A stretch of 42,708 bases of DNA from Eubacteriales Family XIII. Incertae Sedis bacterium. GTDB lineage: Bacteria; Bacillota; Clostridia; Peptostreptococcales; Anaerovoracaceae. Positions 34,548 to 42,447 of this stretch are shown piece after piece (within the stretch, counting starts at the first letter, position 1; the number at the start of each line of letters is the position of its first letter). The translations under genes and the position numbers were made by a program. The notes under the pieces are model-generated. The model saw nothing but the letters and a program-made list of their open reading frames with translations. It was not told where the DNA came from and searched no databases. The stretch covers positions 1 through 42,708 of the forward strand of contig JAISAW010000087.1 in the NCBI GenBank assembly GCA_031266515.1. The letters are read 5' to 3'.

Positions 34548-35864
34548 ATGATCAGAAGACTTGAAGATGTGAACATGATGTACGCCTTTCCCGAGGTGGC
34601 GCTGGACGAAGGCTACGCGATCGGCACCTTCCAGGCCAAGGTGAAAACGAAGGACATCGAGAAGCTCGCAATGGCGATCGCCGATGAACAGACCACGGGT
34701 ACGTGGATAAAGGTCGGCGGCAGCTCGGATGAAAAGAACAAGATTTTCGGCGCGAAGGTCGTTTCGGTCTACGAGGTCCCGGACACCGCATCCGATTATA
34801 TGGCGGACGAACCGCCGATGTACCTCATACAAGTCGCCTTCCCCGTCAAGAATTTCGGAACCAGCATCCCGATGATGCTCTCAACAGTATTCGGCAACAT
34901 CTCCGCTTCGGGCATGCTCAAGTGGATTGACTGCGCGTTTCCGAAAAGCTATGTGGAGCAGTTCAAAGGACCGCAGTTTGGCGTGCAGGGCTTGCGCGAC
35001 GTGCTCAACATACCAGACCGACCGCTGCTCAACGCGATGATAAAACCCAATATCGGCTGGACGCCGGACGAGGGCGCGCAGATATTCTACGACACGGCGC
35101 GGGGCGGCGTGGACGTTATCAAAGATGACGAATTGTTGCCCGCAGACGAATCGTTCTGCCCGCTTAAAGAGCGTGTCACGAAATTCATGGCAATGGAAAA
35201 GAGAGCGTTTGAGGAGACAGGCGAACACACACTCTACGCGACAAACATCACGGACGATGTCGCGAAGATTCGCGATAACGCGCTCAGAGCTATCGAGTAC
35301 GGCACGAACTGCCTGATGATCAACGCGTACACGGCCGGGTTCAGCGCGCTGAAGATGCTTGCGGACGATCCCGACATCAACGTGCCGATTCTCGCGCATA
35401 TCGATTTTGTCGGCGCGATGGCCGGCAGCACGTACACCGGAATATCCGCGCCTCTGCTTATCGGAAAACTCGTGCGCCTCTCCGGCGGCGATTTCCAGAT
35501 CAACGGTCATCCGTGGGGCAAATTCCCCGTGCCGAATAAAATGTTCTTCCGCTCATTCAAATTCTTCACCCAGCCGTGGTGGAATATAAAGCCGATGATG
35601 TACGCGGCTTCGGGCGGCACGACGCAGCTTGCCGTACCACATATCATGAAGGCCGCGGGCACGGACGTCATTCTCGCCGCAGGCGGCGCTGTTCACGGGC
35701 ATCCGGACGGAAGTTTCGCGGGCGCTCGCTCGATGCGTCAAGCGATCGACGCGACGATGGACGGTATTTCTCTGCCGGAGGCGGCGAAGAAATACGAGGA
35801 GCTGGGCCGCATGGTCGCGTTCCTCGATCCGGATATTTTGAAGAACTTCGATCTGATGAATTAA
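34548..35864 (+). CDS. RuBisCO-like protein (form IV)
   Basis: A 438-residue homologue of the RuBisCO large subunit. Lys166 in MIKPNIG and the metal cluster Lys192-Asp194-Glu195 in GGVDVIKDDE correspond to the enolising base and carbamylated-Lys/Asp/Glu set of R. rubrum RuBisCO. The barrel end ASGGTTQLAVPHIM and AAGGAVHGHPDG keep the phosphate-binding glycines. The loop-6 GKMEG-type lysine motif is not recognisable, and KPKLG has become KPNIG, so CO2 fixation is unlikely. Known form IV members enolise, isomerise or decarboxylate sugar phosphates (MtnW and apionate-pathway RLPs). GAGG lies before the ATG, and the next start overlaps its stop in TAATG. Confidence 0.92.
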   Translation: MIRRLEDVNMMYAFPEVALDEGYAIGTFQAKVKTKDIEKLAMAIADEQTTGTWIKVGGSSDEKNKIFGAKVVSVYEVPDTASDYMADEPPMYLIQVAFPVKNFGTSIPMMLSTVFGNISASGMLKWIDCAFPKSYVEQFKGPQFGVQGLRDVLNIPDRPLLNAMIKPNIGWTPDEGAQIFYDTARGGVDVIKDDELLPADESFCPLKERVTKFMAMEKRAFEETGEHTLYATNITDDVAKIRDNALRAIEYGTNCLMINAYTAGFSALKMLADDPDINVPILAHIDFVGAMAGSTYTGISAPLLIGKLVRLSGGDFQINGHPWGKFPVPNKMFFRSFKFFTQPWWNIKPMMYAASGGTTQLAVPHIMKAAGTDVILAAGGAVHGHPDGSFAGARSMRQAIDATMDGISLPEAAKKYEELGRMVAFLDPDILKNFDLMN

Positions 35865-36508
35865 TGGCTATGTACGACACTATTGTATTTATAGACTTCG
35901 ATGGCACCGTGACGTCCGAGGAGACGCTCACGGGGTCATTGAAGCACCTCGATCCGCCGCCCGAAGGTGCGGCGGAAATCGAGCGCAAACTTACCGCGGG
36001 CGAATTGACGCTGAAAGAAGCGGTGACTTCCGTCTTTTCGTCCGTGCGGTCGGATCGGGTCGGCGAATTTACGCGATATATCAATTCCGTGCCGCTGCGG
36101 GCGGGATTCGGTGCGCTTTTGGACGCGCTTTGGTCGCGCGGTATCCCCGTCGTCATCGTGAGCGGCGGGCTTGACATTATGGTGAAGGAAAAACTCGCGC
36201 CGTACCGTGAGAAGCTGACGGATATTTGGGACGTTAAAGTCGATCTCTCCGAAGCGTATTTCAAGCTCGTCGCGGAACCGGAAGGGGAACTGGAGCTTAT
36301 CGACAAGGTCGCGGTTATGGGCAGATACACATACCGGCGCGCAGTCTGCATCGGCGACGGTTATACGGACATCCTGATGGCGCGAAACGCGGATGTGGTG
36401 TACGCGCGGGATGCGCTGGAGGTCTATCTCAAAGCGCATGACATACCGTATCGTCCATGGGAAGATTTCCGTGATATTTTGAAAGACGTTGAAAACAAAA
36501 ATGTTTGA
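35864..36508 (+). CDS. MtnX-like HAD phosphatase
   Basis: A 214-residue HAD-superfamily hydrolase with the nucleophile motif FIDFDGTVT (Asp11 and Asp13), motif II VIVSGG, and IGDGYTDILMARNADVVYARD as motif IV. This pattern, with a cap inserted between motifs I and II, resembles MtnX, which dephosphorylates the enol product of the RLP MtnW, and PSP-like phosphatases. The start overlaps the RLP stop by one base, so the two are translationally coupled, which supports consecutive steps. ATG 35870 is an alternative start. Substrate is unknown. Confidence 0.85.
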   Translation: MAMYDTIVFIDFDGTVTSEETLTGSLKHLDPPPEGAAEIERKLTAGELTLKEAVTSVFSSVRSDRVGEFTRYINSVPLRAGFGALLDALWSRGIPVVIVSGGLDIMVKEKLAPYREKLTDIWDVKVDLSEAYFKLVAEPEGELELIDKVAVMGRYTYRRAVCIGDGYTDILMARNADVVYARDALEVYLKAHDIPYRPWEDFRDILKDVENKNV

Positions 36509-36604
36509 AGTGTGATGAAATATAATATAATGTGACATATATGGAATAATTGTTTTGGCTGTCGGCGGCAGTTCATATGCCGTGACAGCGGAAATGAGGT
36601 AAAG
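36509..36604 (+). promoter_or_regulatory. Leader of the CYTH gene with hairpin
   Basis: A TATAATATAAT stretch (36521-36531) follows TTGAAG at a short 15-base spacing, a possible internal promoter. A hairpin of about 12 base pairs with one bulge at 36558-36589 (GCTGTCGGCGGCA with TGCCGTGACAGC) ends 5 bases before the GAGG ribosome site. It has no T-run and may affect translation. Confidence 0.35.
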
Positions 36605-37180
36605 GTGCGTGAAGTCGAACGAAAACTGAGAGTTGGAACGGCGGAGCAGGCACATATCGTCGATTTTTGTATGCGCGAAGGATTTACGGCTTTGGGCGAA
36701 ACTTCGCAGACAGACCTATATTTTACACCGTCAAACCGCAATATCTACGAGGAGGATATGGCTCTGAGGCTGCGTACCGATCGGATCTTCGGCGGGAAAG
36801 AAGAGTCAACGATAACATTCAAAGGGAAAGGACGCGATGACTCCTTTCACGACAGAACAGAAATCGAAACGGGCGTAGAGGACGGCAACGCGTTTGCCGG
36901 TATTCTGCGCTCGCTTGCATTTCAAGAGGTATTAACGGTCAGAAAGAAAAGGAGGTCTTATACAAAGGGCCCCGCCACGGTTTCGCTTGACGAAGTGGAG
37001 GGGCTCGGTTTTTTTGTTGAGGTGGAATATGTGGCGGAGGATACGGAAGCGGGTAAGGAACAGGCTGTCTCGGTGATCAACGGGCTGATCGAAAAGATGG
37101 ATATGGAATCTGCAGTGAACGAGCCGAAGAATTATCTGCAGCTTCTTGCTGCGAAAAAGATTGCGGAAGGGCGTGAATGA
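36605..37180 (+). CDS. CYTH-domain protein (CyaB/ThTPase-like)
   Basis: CYTH proteins are tunnel-fold metal-dependent enzymes acting on triphosphates, including class IV adenylate cyclases and thiamine or inorganic triphosphatases. The N-terminal ExExK motif is EVERK. Later strands have LRLRTD, TITFKGKG, RTEIETG and FVEVEYVAED, giving the alternating charged residues of the tunnel. The start is GTG with GAGG upstream. The next gene begins directly after its stop. Its role in a carbon-use operon is unclear: cAMP-like signalling, removal of a triphosphate, or a pathway substrate are all possible. Confidence 0.82.
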   Translation: MREVERKLRVGTAEQAHIVDFCMREGFTALGETSQTDLYFTPSNRNIYEEDMALRLRTDRIFGGKEESTITFKGKGRDDSFHDRTEIETGVEDGNAFAGILRSLAFQEVLTVRKKRRSYTKGPATVSLDEVEGLGFFVEVEYVAEDTEAGKEQAVSVINGLIEKMDMESAVNEPKNYLQLLAAKKIAEGRE

Positions 37181-38755
37181 ATGGAAGAACGATTAATAAT
37201 TGCCTATGATATGGGAACGACGGGCAATAAGGCATGCCTGTATTCACTCAGGGCTGGCGGCATTGAAAAGGTCGCCGAAAAACAGGTTCGGTATGGCGTG
37301 TCAATCCGTCCCGGAGGCGGCGTCGAGCAGAATCCTGAGGAACTTTGGGGCAGCATCCGCGGGGTGAGCAAAGCTTTGCTTTCGGAAACGGGGACTCGGC
37401 CCGAAGATATTGCGATGGTCTCATTTTGCACACAGATGCAGGCTGTCGTGCTTCTGGACAAGAACGGGAAACCCCTTCGCCCCATTATGAACTATATGGA
37501 TGAACGGGCCGCCGGCCAGTTTGAAAAATTCAACGAGGGGCCGATTCGAGTCGACGGGTTGAACGCGGTCAAAAACCTCGCGGCGATTCGCGAAAACGGC
37601 ATTACGGCCGCCAGCGCGAAAGACCCCGTTTACAAATACAAGTGGGTGCGTGAAAACGAGCCGGAAATTTTCTCGAAAATCTATAAATACGTGGATGTCG
37701 GAGGGTGGGTGTTGCATCGCTGTACCGGCAGGTATGTGACGACCGAGGACGTCGCGTATACCGCGCTCGTCTACGATGCCCGAGGGCATCATTGGAGTGA
37801 AAAGCTCTGCCGGATGCATCAGGTCGAGATGAGCCATCTGCCCGAAATCGTCGGCTCTACGGAATGCGTCGGAACCCTTACGGAAGCAGCGGCGGCGGAT
37901 ATGGGACTGACGACAAACTGCAAGGTCATAGGCGGCGGAGGCGATGTCGCGATGATCGCGCTTGGCGCCGGCTGCACGAAACTGGGCGACACGCTCGCCT
38001 ATATTGGGACTTCGGGCTGGGTGACGACGTGCGTCGACAAACTCGGCATTGACCTCGCCAACAGCATCGGTTCGACGGTGGGCGCGCAGCAGGGCGTTTA
38101 CCTGTATTTCGCCGAAATGGAACTCGCGGGCAAGAATATCGAATGGGCCAGAGATAATCTCATGCTCGACGGGGAAGGGGTTTACGCGGCAAAAGAATTA
38201 TCCGACGAGGATGTTATGCATAGAATCGGCGAGATCGCCGGCAGATCTTCTCCCGGCGCGGGCGGCGTCATTTTCATGCCGTATCTGCTCGGTAACAGAT
38301 GCCCTTTTGAGGATGTTTTCAGCCGCGCATCGTTCTACAACATCAGTTTGACGAACACCAAGGCGGATTTAATGCGCAGCGTTATTGAGAGCATAGCATA
38401 CCATATGTATTGGATGATCGAGCTGATTGAGAAGAAGAAACCGATGAATAACACCTTGCGGATTATCGGGGGAGGAGCGAAATCGGATCTTCTGTGTCAG
38501 ATACTCGCCGATATGAGCGGTCGCACCACAGAGCGTACAAGAGAACCACAGAACGCCGGTGTGCTTGGTGCGGGAATTCTTGCCGCAAATCATTTCGGGT
38601 ATCTCGATTCGCTTGAGGATGCCAAACGTCTCGCGCAGGTAGGGGATGTATTCGTGCCTGATCCTGAAACGAGAGGCCACTATATGAAAAACTATCAGAT
38701 CTATAAGCAGTGGCCAGCGCAAAACAAGAAAAATTTCAGATTTTTGAATAAATAA
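37181..38755 (+). CDS. FGGY-family carbohydrate kinase
   Basis: A 524-residue kinase of the xylulokinase/glycerol kinase family. The N-terminal phosphate loop is AYDMGTTGNKACLY, the catalytic region is PIMNYMDERAAGQ with the expected base Asp, and the second ATP site is IIGGGAKSDLLCQILADM. It would phosphorylate a sugar, sugar alcohol or ketose using ATP. It begins on the base after the CYTH stop, so the pair is coupled. The specific sugar is not deducible. In methionine salvage the analogous kinase MtnK belongs to another fold, so this points to a different starting compound. Confidence 0.9.
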   Translation: MEERLIIAYDMGTTGNKACLYSLRAGGIEKVAEKQVRYGVSIRPGGGVEQNPEELWGSIRGVSKALLSETGTRPEDIAMVSFCTQMQAVVLLDKNGKPLRPIMNYMDERAAGQFEKFNEGPIRVDGLNAVKNLAAIRENGITAASAKDPVYKYKWVRENEPEIFSKIYKYVDVGGWVLHRCTGRYVTTEDVAYTALVYDARGHHWSEKLCRMHQVEMSHLPEIVGSTECVGTLTEAAAADMGLTTNCKVIGGGGDVAMIALGAGCTKLGDTLAYIGTSGWVTTCVDKLGIDLANSIGSTVGAQQGVYLYFAEMELAGKNIEWARDNLMLDGEGVYAAKELSDEDVMHRIGEIAGRSSPGAGGVIFMPYLLGNRCPFEDVFSRASFYNISLTNTKADLMRSVIESIAYHMYWMIELIEKKKPMNNTLRIIGGGAKSDLLCQILADMSGRTTERTREPQNAGVLGAGILAANHFGYLDSLEDAKRLAQVGDVFVPDPETRGHYMKNYQIYKQWPAQNKKNFRFLNK

Positions 38756-38802
38756 GATACAGCAAAACGGGGGAAGACGGCCGGGAAACGGTGAAAAGCA
38801 AA

Positions 38803-39855
38803 ATGGATAAGAATACGGCAAAAGAGCAAGTAGTTCGCGCGGGACGCGAGCTTGTGGCGAAAAGGCTTGTGGCTCGTACCTGGGGCAATGTGAGTTGCCG
38901 CTGCGATGAGCATATGTTTGTCATCACGCCGAGCGGCATTGGTTATGAGCGTCTAACGCCCGATTTGATCGTGGCTGTAGACACGCGGGATGGATCTTAT
39001 CAGGGTGATGTCGCTCCTTCTTCGGAATACAAGATGCATACTGCGATTTATAGCGCCCGTCCGGATGTCGGCTTTATTATCCATACGCACCAAACTTATG
39101 CGACGTGCATAGGCCTTGCGGATCTTGAAAGGCTTGCGCCGACGCCGGAAGAGACGAAACGGCTTGGCGGATCGATCGGTATTGCTGAATATGCTTTCCC
39201 CGGCACCAACAAACTCAAAGAGAACGTGAAAAAGGAGATTGCAGTGAGAGGCGGCGTTGTACTCATGAAGCGACATGGCGCAATCGCTGTCGGTGATACC
39301 TCTGATAAAGCATTCGGCCGCGCCAATCTGCTCGAAGAAGTGGCAAAGCGTGCGATGCCGGGTATTGTCTATGCCGCAGACGAGCCTGCGGCTACAGCTT
39401 CGCGCCCTTCCGGCGGAAACGGTCATTGCGGCGCTGAGGCCGAAGATCATATCGCTCCATACGCGGCGGCAATTTTCGCGCGACACGCCGATGTTTCGCA
39501 GATACTGCTTTTGAATTCACCGTCAACCGTGGCGGTGATGGATCGGAGGCGCGCAATTCCCGCGCTGATAGATGATTACGCGTTCATTGTCGGGACGGAC
39601 GCGAAGGTAGTTGATCCGATTCCCGAAAAGGCTGCTGCCGCGCTTTCAAGCAGATCCGCAGTTTTCGTCCGAGGTCTTGGCGCACTCTGCTGCGCCGCAG
39701 AACTTTCTGACGCGGAGGCCGTCATGATGTTGGTCGAAAAGAACGTGATGGCTCTGCGCGCGGCCGAACAATACGGAAAAATCAAGGCAATCCCGTATTG
39801 GGAGCGGCTGCTGTTAAGGCAGGTATACGTATCGAAATACTCAAAGAAGAAGTAG
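38803..39855 (+). CDS. Two-domain class II aldolase/epimerase-like protein
   Basis: The first half (about 1-200) is a class II aldolase-fold domain of the fuculose-phosphate aldolase/MtnB group. TWGNVS is the phosphate loop, PSSEYKMHTAIY holds the catalytic Glu, and HTHQ with KRHGAIAVG supplies the zinc histidines. The second half (about 205-350) looks like a second, degenerate copy (DVSQILLLNSPSTVAV, then AVFVRGLGALCCA) without the metal ligands. The enzyme would cleave, dehydrate or epimerise the kinase product. GTG 38791 is an alternative start; neither has a strong ribosome site. Confidence 0.85.
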   Translation: MDKNTAKEQVVRAGRELVAKRLVARTWGNVSCRCDEHMFVITPSGIGYERLTPDLIVAVDTRDGSYQGDVAPSSEYKMHTAIYSARPDVGFIIHTHQTYATCIGLADLERLAPTPEETKRLGGSIGIAEYAFPGTNKLKENVKKEIAVRGGVVLMKRHGAIAVGDTSDKAFGRANLLEEVAKRAMPGIVYAADEPAATASRPSGGNGHCGAEAEDHIAPYAAAIFARHADVSQILLLNSPSTVAVMDRRRAIPALIDDYAFIVGTDAKVVDPIPEKAAAALSSRSAVFVRGLGALCCAAELSDAEAVMMLVEKNVMALRAAEQYGKIKAIPYWERLLLRQVYVSKYSKKK

Positions 39856-39913
39856 CAGGTGGTTCCATTTAATTAGGACTTGAGCTAAAGAAGTCTGAAG
39901 GAAGGCGAGTACG

Positions 39914-41152
39914 ATGAAACAGCAGGATGATTATAAGGTATACGGTTATCGTTGGGTGGTATTAGCGCTTTATGTCGCAGTCGCAACCATGATTCAGATT
40001 ATGTGGGCCACTTTTTTCGCCATTACGCTTGAAGCGGGCGCCTATTACGGCTTTGCGGCAGACGAGGCGGAATCGGCAATCAGTCTCTTTTCGATTATCT
40101 TCATGATTGGAATGATTGTGGTCTCCATACCATCTTTCGCGATGTTTGAGAAGTGGGGTTACAAAAAATCCGTCGGTTTCGGTGTGATACTCATGACAAT
40201 CGGAGCTATGTTGCGAGGCATCTTCGGGCATAATTATACGATTGTCCTGATTTGCACCATCCTGTTTGCTATTGCGCAACCCTTCATATTGAACGCGGTC
40301 GGTCTTGTCGCGGGCAAATGGTTCCCCGCAAAAGAACGTGCTACCGCGAACGGACTGGGACTGCTTTCAAATTATGTAGGCATCATGATAGGCCTGATCC
40401 TTGTACCGGTGATTCTGTCCGGAGGCACGGATATCCAGGGTATGCTAATGATCCTTGGCATTGTCGCCGCGATCTTTTCAGCGTTGTTTTGCATATTCAC
40501 CAAAGAGGCACCACCTACGCCACCATGTGCTGATGAGGACTATGTACGCGAAAAGTTTCTCAGCGGTATGAAGCAGTTGTTCAAGAAAAAAGATTTCATC
40601 AAAATAATGCTCGCGTTCTTTCTGACACTCGGTGTGTTTAACGTGTTTTTCACTCTCATCGAGCCGATTCTCCAATCTTTCGGAGGGAGCGTGATCAACT
40701 CCGTACAGGTCGGAATTATCGGAGTCATTATGCTTATCATGGCAATCGTTGGCAGCGTTGTGATTCCGATGCTGTCGGATAAAGACAGGCATCAGCGAAG
40801 AAAGCCATACATGGTACTCGGTATGGCTCTTGGGACATTGGGTCTCGGCTTTATGATAGTGTCACACAGCTTCGGTATGTTGACCACGTTCGCTATAGTC
40901 TATGGCTTGTTTGGTATCGGCGCCGGTCCAATCACTATGACGCTCGCGGCGGAGATAGGGTATCCTACAAGCGAGGGAACCTCGGAAGGTTTACTGTTGC
41001 TCGCGGGCAATATCGCGGGCGCGGTTTTCCTGATTGCTGCCGATGTTTTCAGCGGGAACTATACCGCGCTGATGATTGCGCTGACCGCGATGGATCTGAT
41101 TGCACTCGCGCTCATGATCGCTACAAGAGAAAAGAAAAAAGATGTAGCATAA
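39914..41152 (+). CDS. MFS transporter
   Basis: A 412-residue transporter with twelve predicted membrane segments in two six-helix halves and a charged central loop (EDYVREKFLSGMKQLFKKKD). The N-terminal half, with MWATFFAITLEAGAYYGF and WFPAKERATANGLG, resembles the FLVCR-like branch of the family, but substrate cannot be predicted. AAGGAAGG precedes the ATG. As the last cassette gene it probably imports the compound metabolised by the enzymes ahead of it. A long hairpin follows. Confidence 0.88.
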   Translation: MKQQDDYKVYGYRWVVLALYVAVATMIQIMWATFFAITLEAGAYYGFAADEAESAISLFSIIFMIGMIVVSIPSFAMFEKWGYKKSVGFGVILMTIGAMLRGIFGHNYTIVLICTILFAIAQPFILNAVGLVAGKWFPAKERATANGLGLLSNYVGIMIGLILVPVILSGGTDIQGMLMILGIVAAIFSALFCIFTKEAPPTPPCADEDYVREKFLSGMKQLFKKKDFIKIMLAFFLTLGVFNVFFTLIEPILQSFGGSVINSVQVGIIGVIMLIMAIVGSVVIPMLSDKDRHQRRKPYMVLGMALGTLGLGFMIVSHSFGMLTTFAIVYGLFGIGAGPITMTLAAEIGYPTSEGTSEGLLLLAGNIAGAVFLIAADVFSGNYTALMIALTAMDLIALALMIATREKKKDVA

Positions 41153-41179
41153 TCTCGTTTTCGACACTTGCAAAACTAA

Positions 41180-41222
41180 AGACAGGCACAAACCCACTAA
41201 AATAGCGGGTTTGTGCCTGTCT
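41180..41222. terminator. Perfect 16-bp hairpin after the MFS gene
   Basis: AGACAGGCACAAACCC pairs perfectly with GGGTTTGTGCCTGTCT across an 11-base loop. No T-run follows, so it may be a REP-like palindrome doubling as a terminator or 3'-end stabiliser. Confidence 0.5.
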
Positions 41223-41395
41223 GAGACATTACAGAATGTTGTATAAAAATCCTGTTTCGAAAGTTTTTTAATTTTTTTATTCAACTCCTTCGGAAGGTAA
41301 TATTTCTTGTCCAGACCAAGGGCATAAACACTGTTGATCGCCGTGCATACCTGGCTCCCCTTGTCTGCCCTTTTTGTCTATTAAGGGCGTCCCAA

Positions 41396-41426
41396 CAAGC
41401 CAAAATAGAACCGTCCCATTTTTGTC
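41396..41426. repeat. 35-bp interspersed repeat, right inner copy
   Basis: Matches 30 of 31 bases of 32221-32251 in the same orientation, followed by a further CTCCCTTTTTGTCTG partial unit. It interrupts the end of the right rhuM remnant. Confidence 0.8.
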
Positions 41427-41444
41427 TCCCTTTTTGTCTGCACG

Positions 41445-41706
41445 CTGTGTCTGACAAAGCCTGTTCGGAGCGGGAAACGCGCCCCTTGCCCTCAAAAACC
41501 TTACGGCGGTTGTTAGTGAGGAAGCGGTCAGTCTCACTGAGCCAGTCCGCCATGCTCATCAGCACCTCATCCTCCGCCATCAGTTCCGCGTAGTAGATGA
41601 ACATTGTAACAATGCGGTTCAAGCGGTAAAGTTCCTTCTCGTTGAGGTAGTTCTTTGCCACGGATACGTCCCGTTTGATGATTTTACTATCCGGAGCGGC
41701 CTTCCA
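41445..41706 (-). pseudogene. rhuM remnant, C-terminal piece
   Basis: On the minus strand the frame codes APDSKIIKRDVSVAKNYL, then LNRIVTMFIYYAELMAEDEV and a DWLSETDRFLTNNRRKVFEGKGRVS segment. This is the conserved C-terminal half of RhuM-family proteins. The N-terminal half is missing: the frame is joined directly to the 73-bp repeat, and the end runs into the interspersed repeat. It is therefore a broken gene, although the ORF track shows it as one open frame of 174 codons. Confidence 0.75.
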
Positions 41707-41779
41707 TATGGAAGGTATTCTCTCATACTGCTTAATTTGAAACGAGACGTGATTGCCTTGACGCTTACCTTTTTGTCCC
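41707..41779. repeat. 73-bp direct repeat, right copy
   Basis: Identical over 73 bp and in the same orientation as 32134-32206. Its left end also forms the 14-bp palindrome CTTCCATATGGAAG (41701-41714), which the left copy lacks. Confidence 0.9.
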
Positions 41780-41801
41780 AAATAAAAAATCATGTTCCAA
41801 C

Positions 41802-42188
41802 TCATTTTCCCGCCATGGTTTTGTCCGGTGGGGATCCGGCCTTGAATTTCGCGTTCTTATTGACGTATCGCAGCCACTTGGCCACACCGAGCAGATAGAA
41901 GGTGAGAACCGCCAGAATTATACCCAATCGCGCACGATCGCTTATCGCAGGAGGCGTAAAGAACGCGAAAAAAAATACTGCGAGCAAAAAAATGCCCGTC
42001 ACAATACAGAATATGCCCGACGAGCGAAACAGCGCATCCCGGTTCCATACCGCCCGTTCCTGTTCATTCATGGTGTTCCATCCCGAAAGCAGCTTATCGC
42101 CGCGCCCGGTGTAGAATGCCACGCCCATCGCGAGGCAAAGTGCGCAGCACAGAAAGGCAATTATGATTCCCGCTATCATTGCTTTCAC
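41802..42188 (-). CDS. DUF3784-like small membrane protein
   Basis: The 128-residue protein has three hydrophobic segments (about 4-27, 58-80 and 86-105). The first loop reads FYTGRGDKLLSGWNTMNEQER, which matches the G-[KR]-G-x-x-LI-x-G-[YW]-NTM pattern of DUF3784 membrane proteins of Bacillota. AAGGAAC lies before the ATG. Function is unknown to me. It stands alone between remnants and repeats, and its Arg codons are CGG/CGC/CGA, as in the acquired region. Confidence 0.7.
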   Translation of the reverse strand: MKAMIAGIIIAFLCCALCLAMGVAFYTGRGDKLLSGWNTMNEQERAVWNRDALFRSSGIFCIVTGIFLLAVFFFAFFTPPAISDRARLGIILAVLTFYLLGVAKWLRYVNKNAKFKAGSPPDKTMAGK

Positions 42189-42225
42189 GTTCCTTTATCC
42201 ATACGTTACGCCTCTTATCGCTTGA

Positions 42226-42408
42226 TTTTATCACAAATGGCAGGATTTCATCTTTGCCTGCAATCCCTATCCGCTGTATGACCAAAGTTTTTTAGACAAT
42301 GTGCGCGCCGAAGCAGAGGACAATATTCGCCGTCTGCGCCATCGGGCGAGCCTTGCGCCGTGGTGCGGGAACAATGAAGCGGAGGTCTGCGTCAGGTCCT
42401 GGCAATAA
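42226..42408 (+). pseudogene. GH2 beta-mannosidase remnant
   Basis: A 60-codon plus-strand frame without a start codon codes WQDFIFACNPYPLYDQSF, then VRRLRH-like IRRLRHRASLAPWCGNNEAE, before stopping. This is the conserved catalytic-domain segment around the GNNE acid/base motif of GH2 beta-mannosidases. Everything else of the roughly 800-residue enzyme is missing. It overlaps several shadow ORFs and marks a decayed glycosidase gene. Confidence 0.65.
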
Positions 42409-42447
42409 TATATCAATTGGCAAAATACGAAAGCTCAAGGATTTTCG

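Noticed and set aside
34548-35864. True carbon-fixing RuBisCO
   Set aside because: The loop-6 lysine motif and the second lysine of KPKLG are missing, and no phosphoribulokinase or small subunit is nearby.
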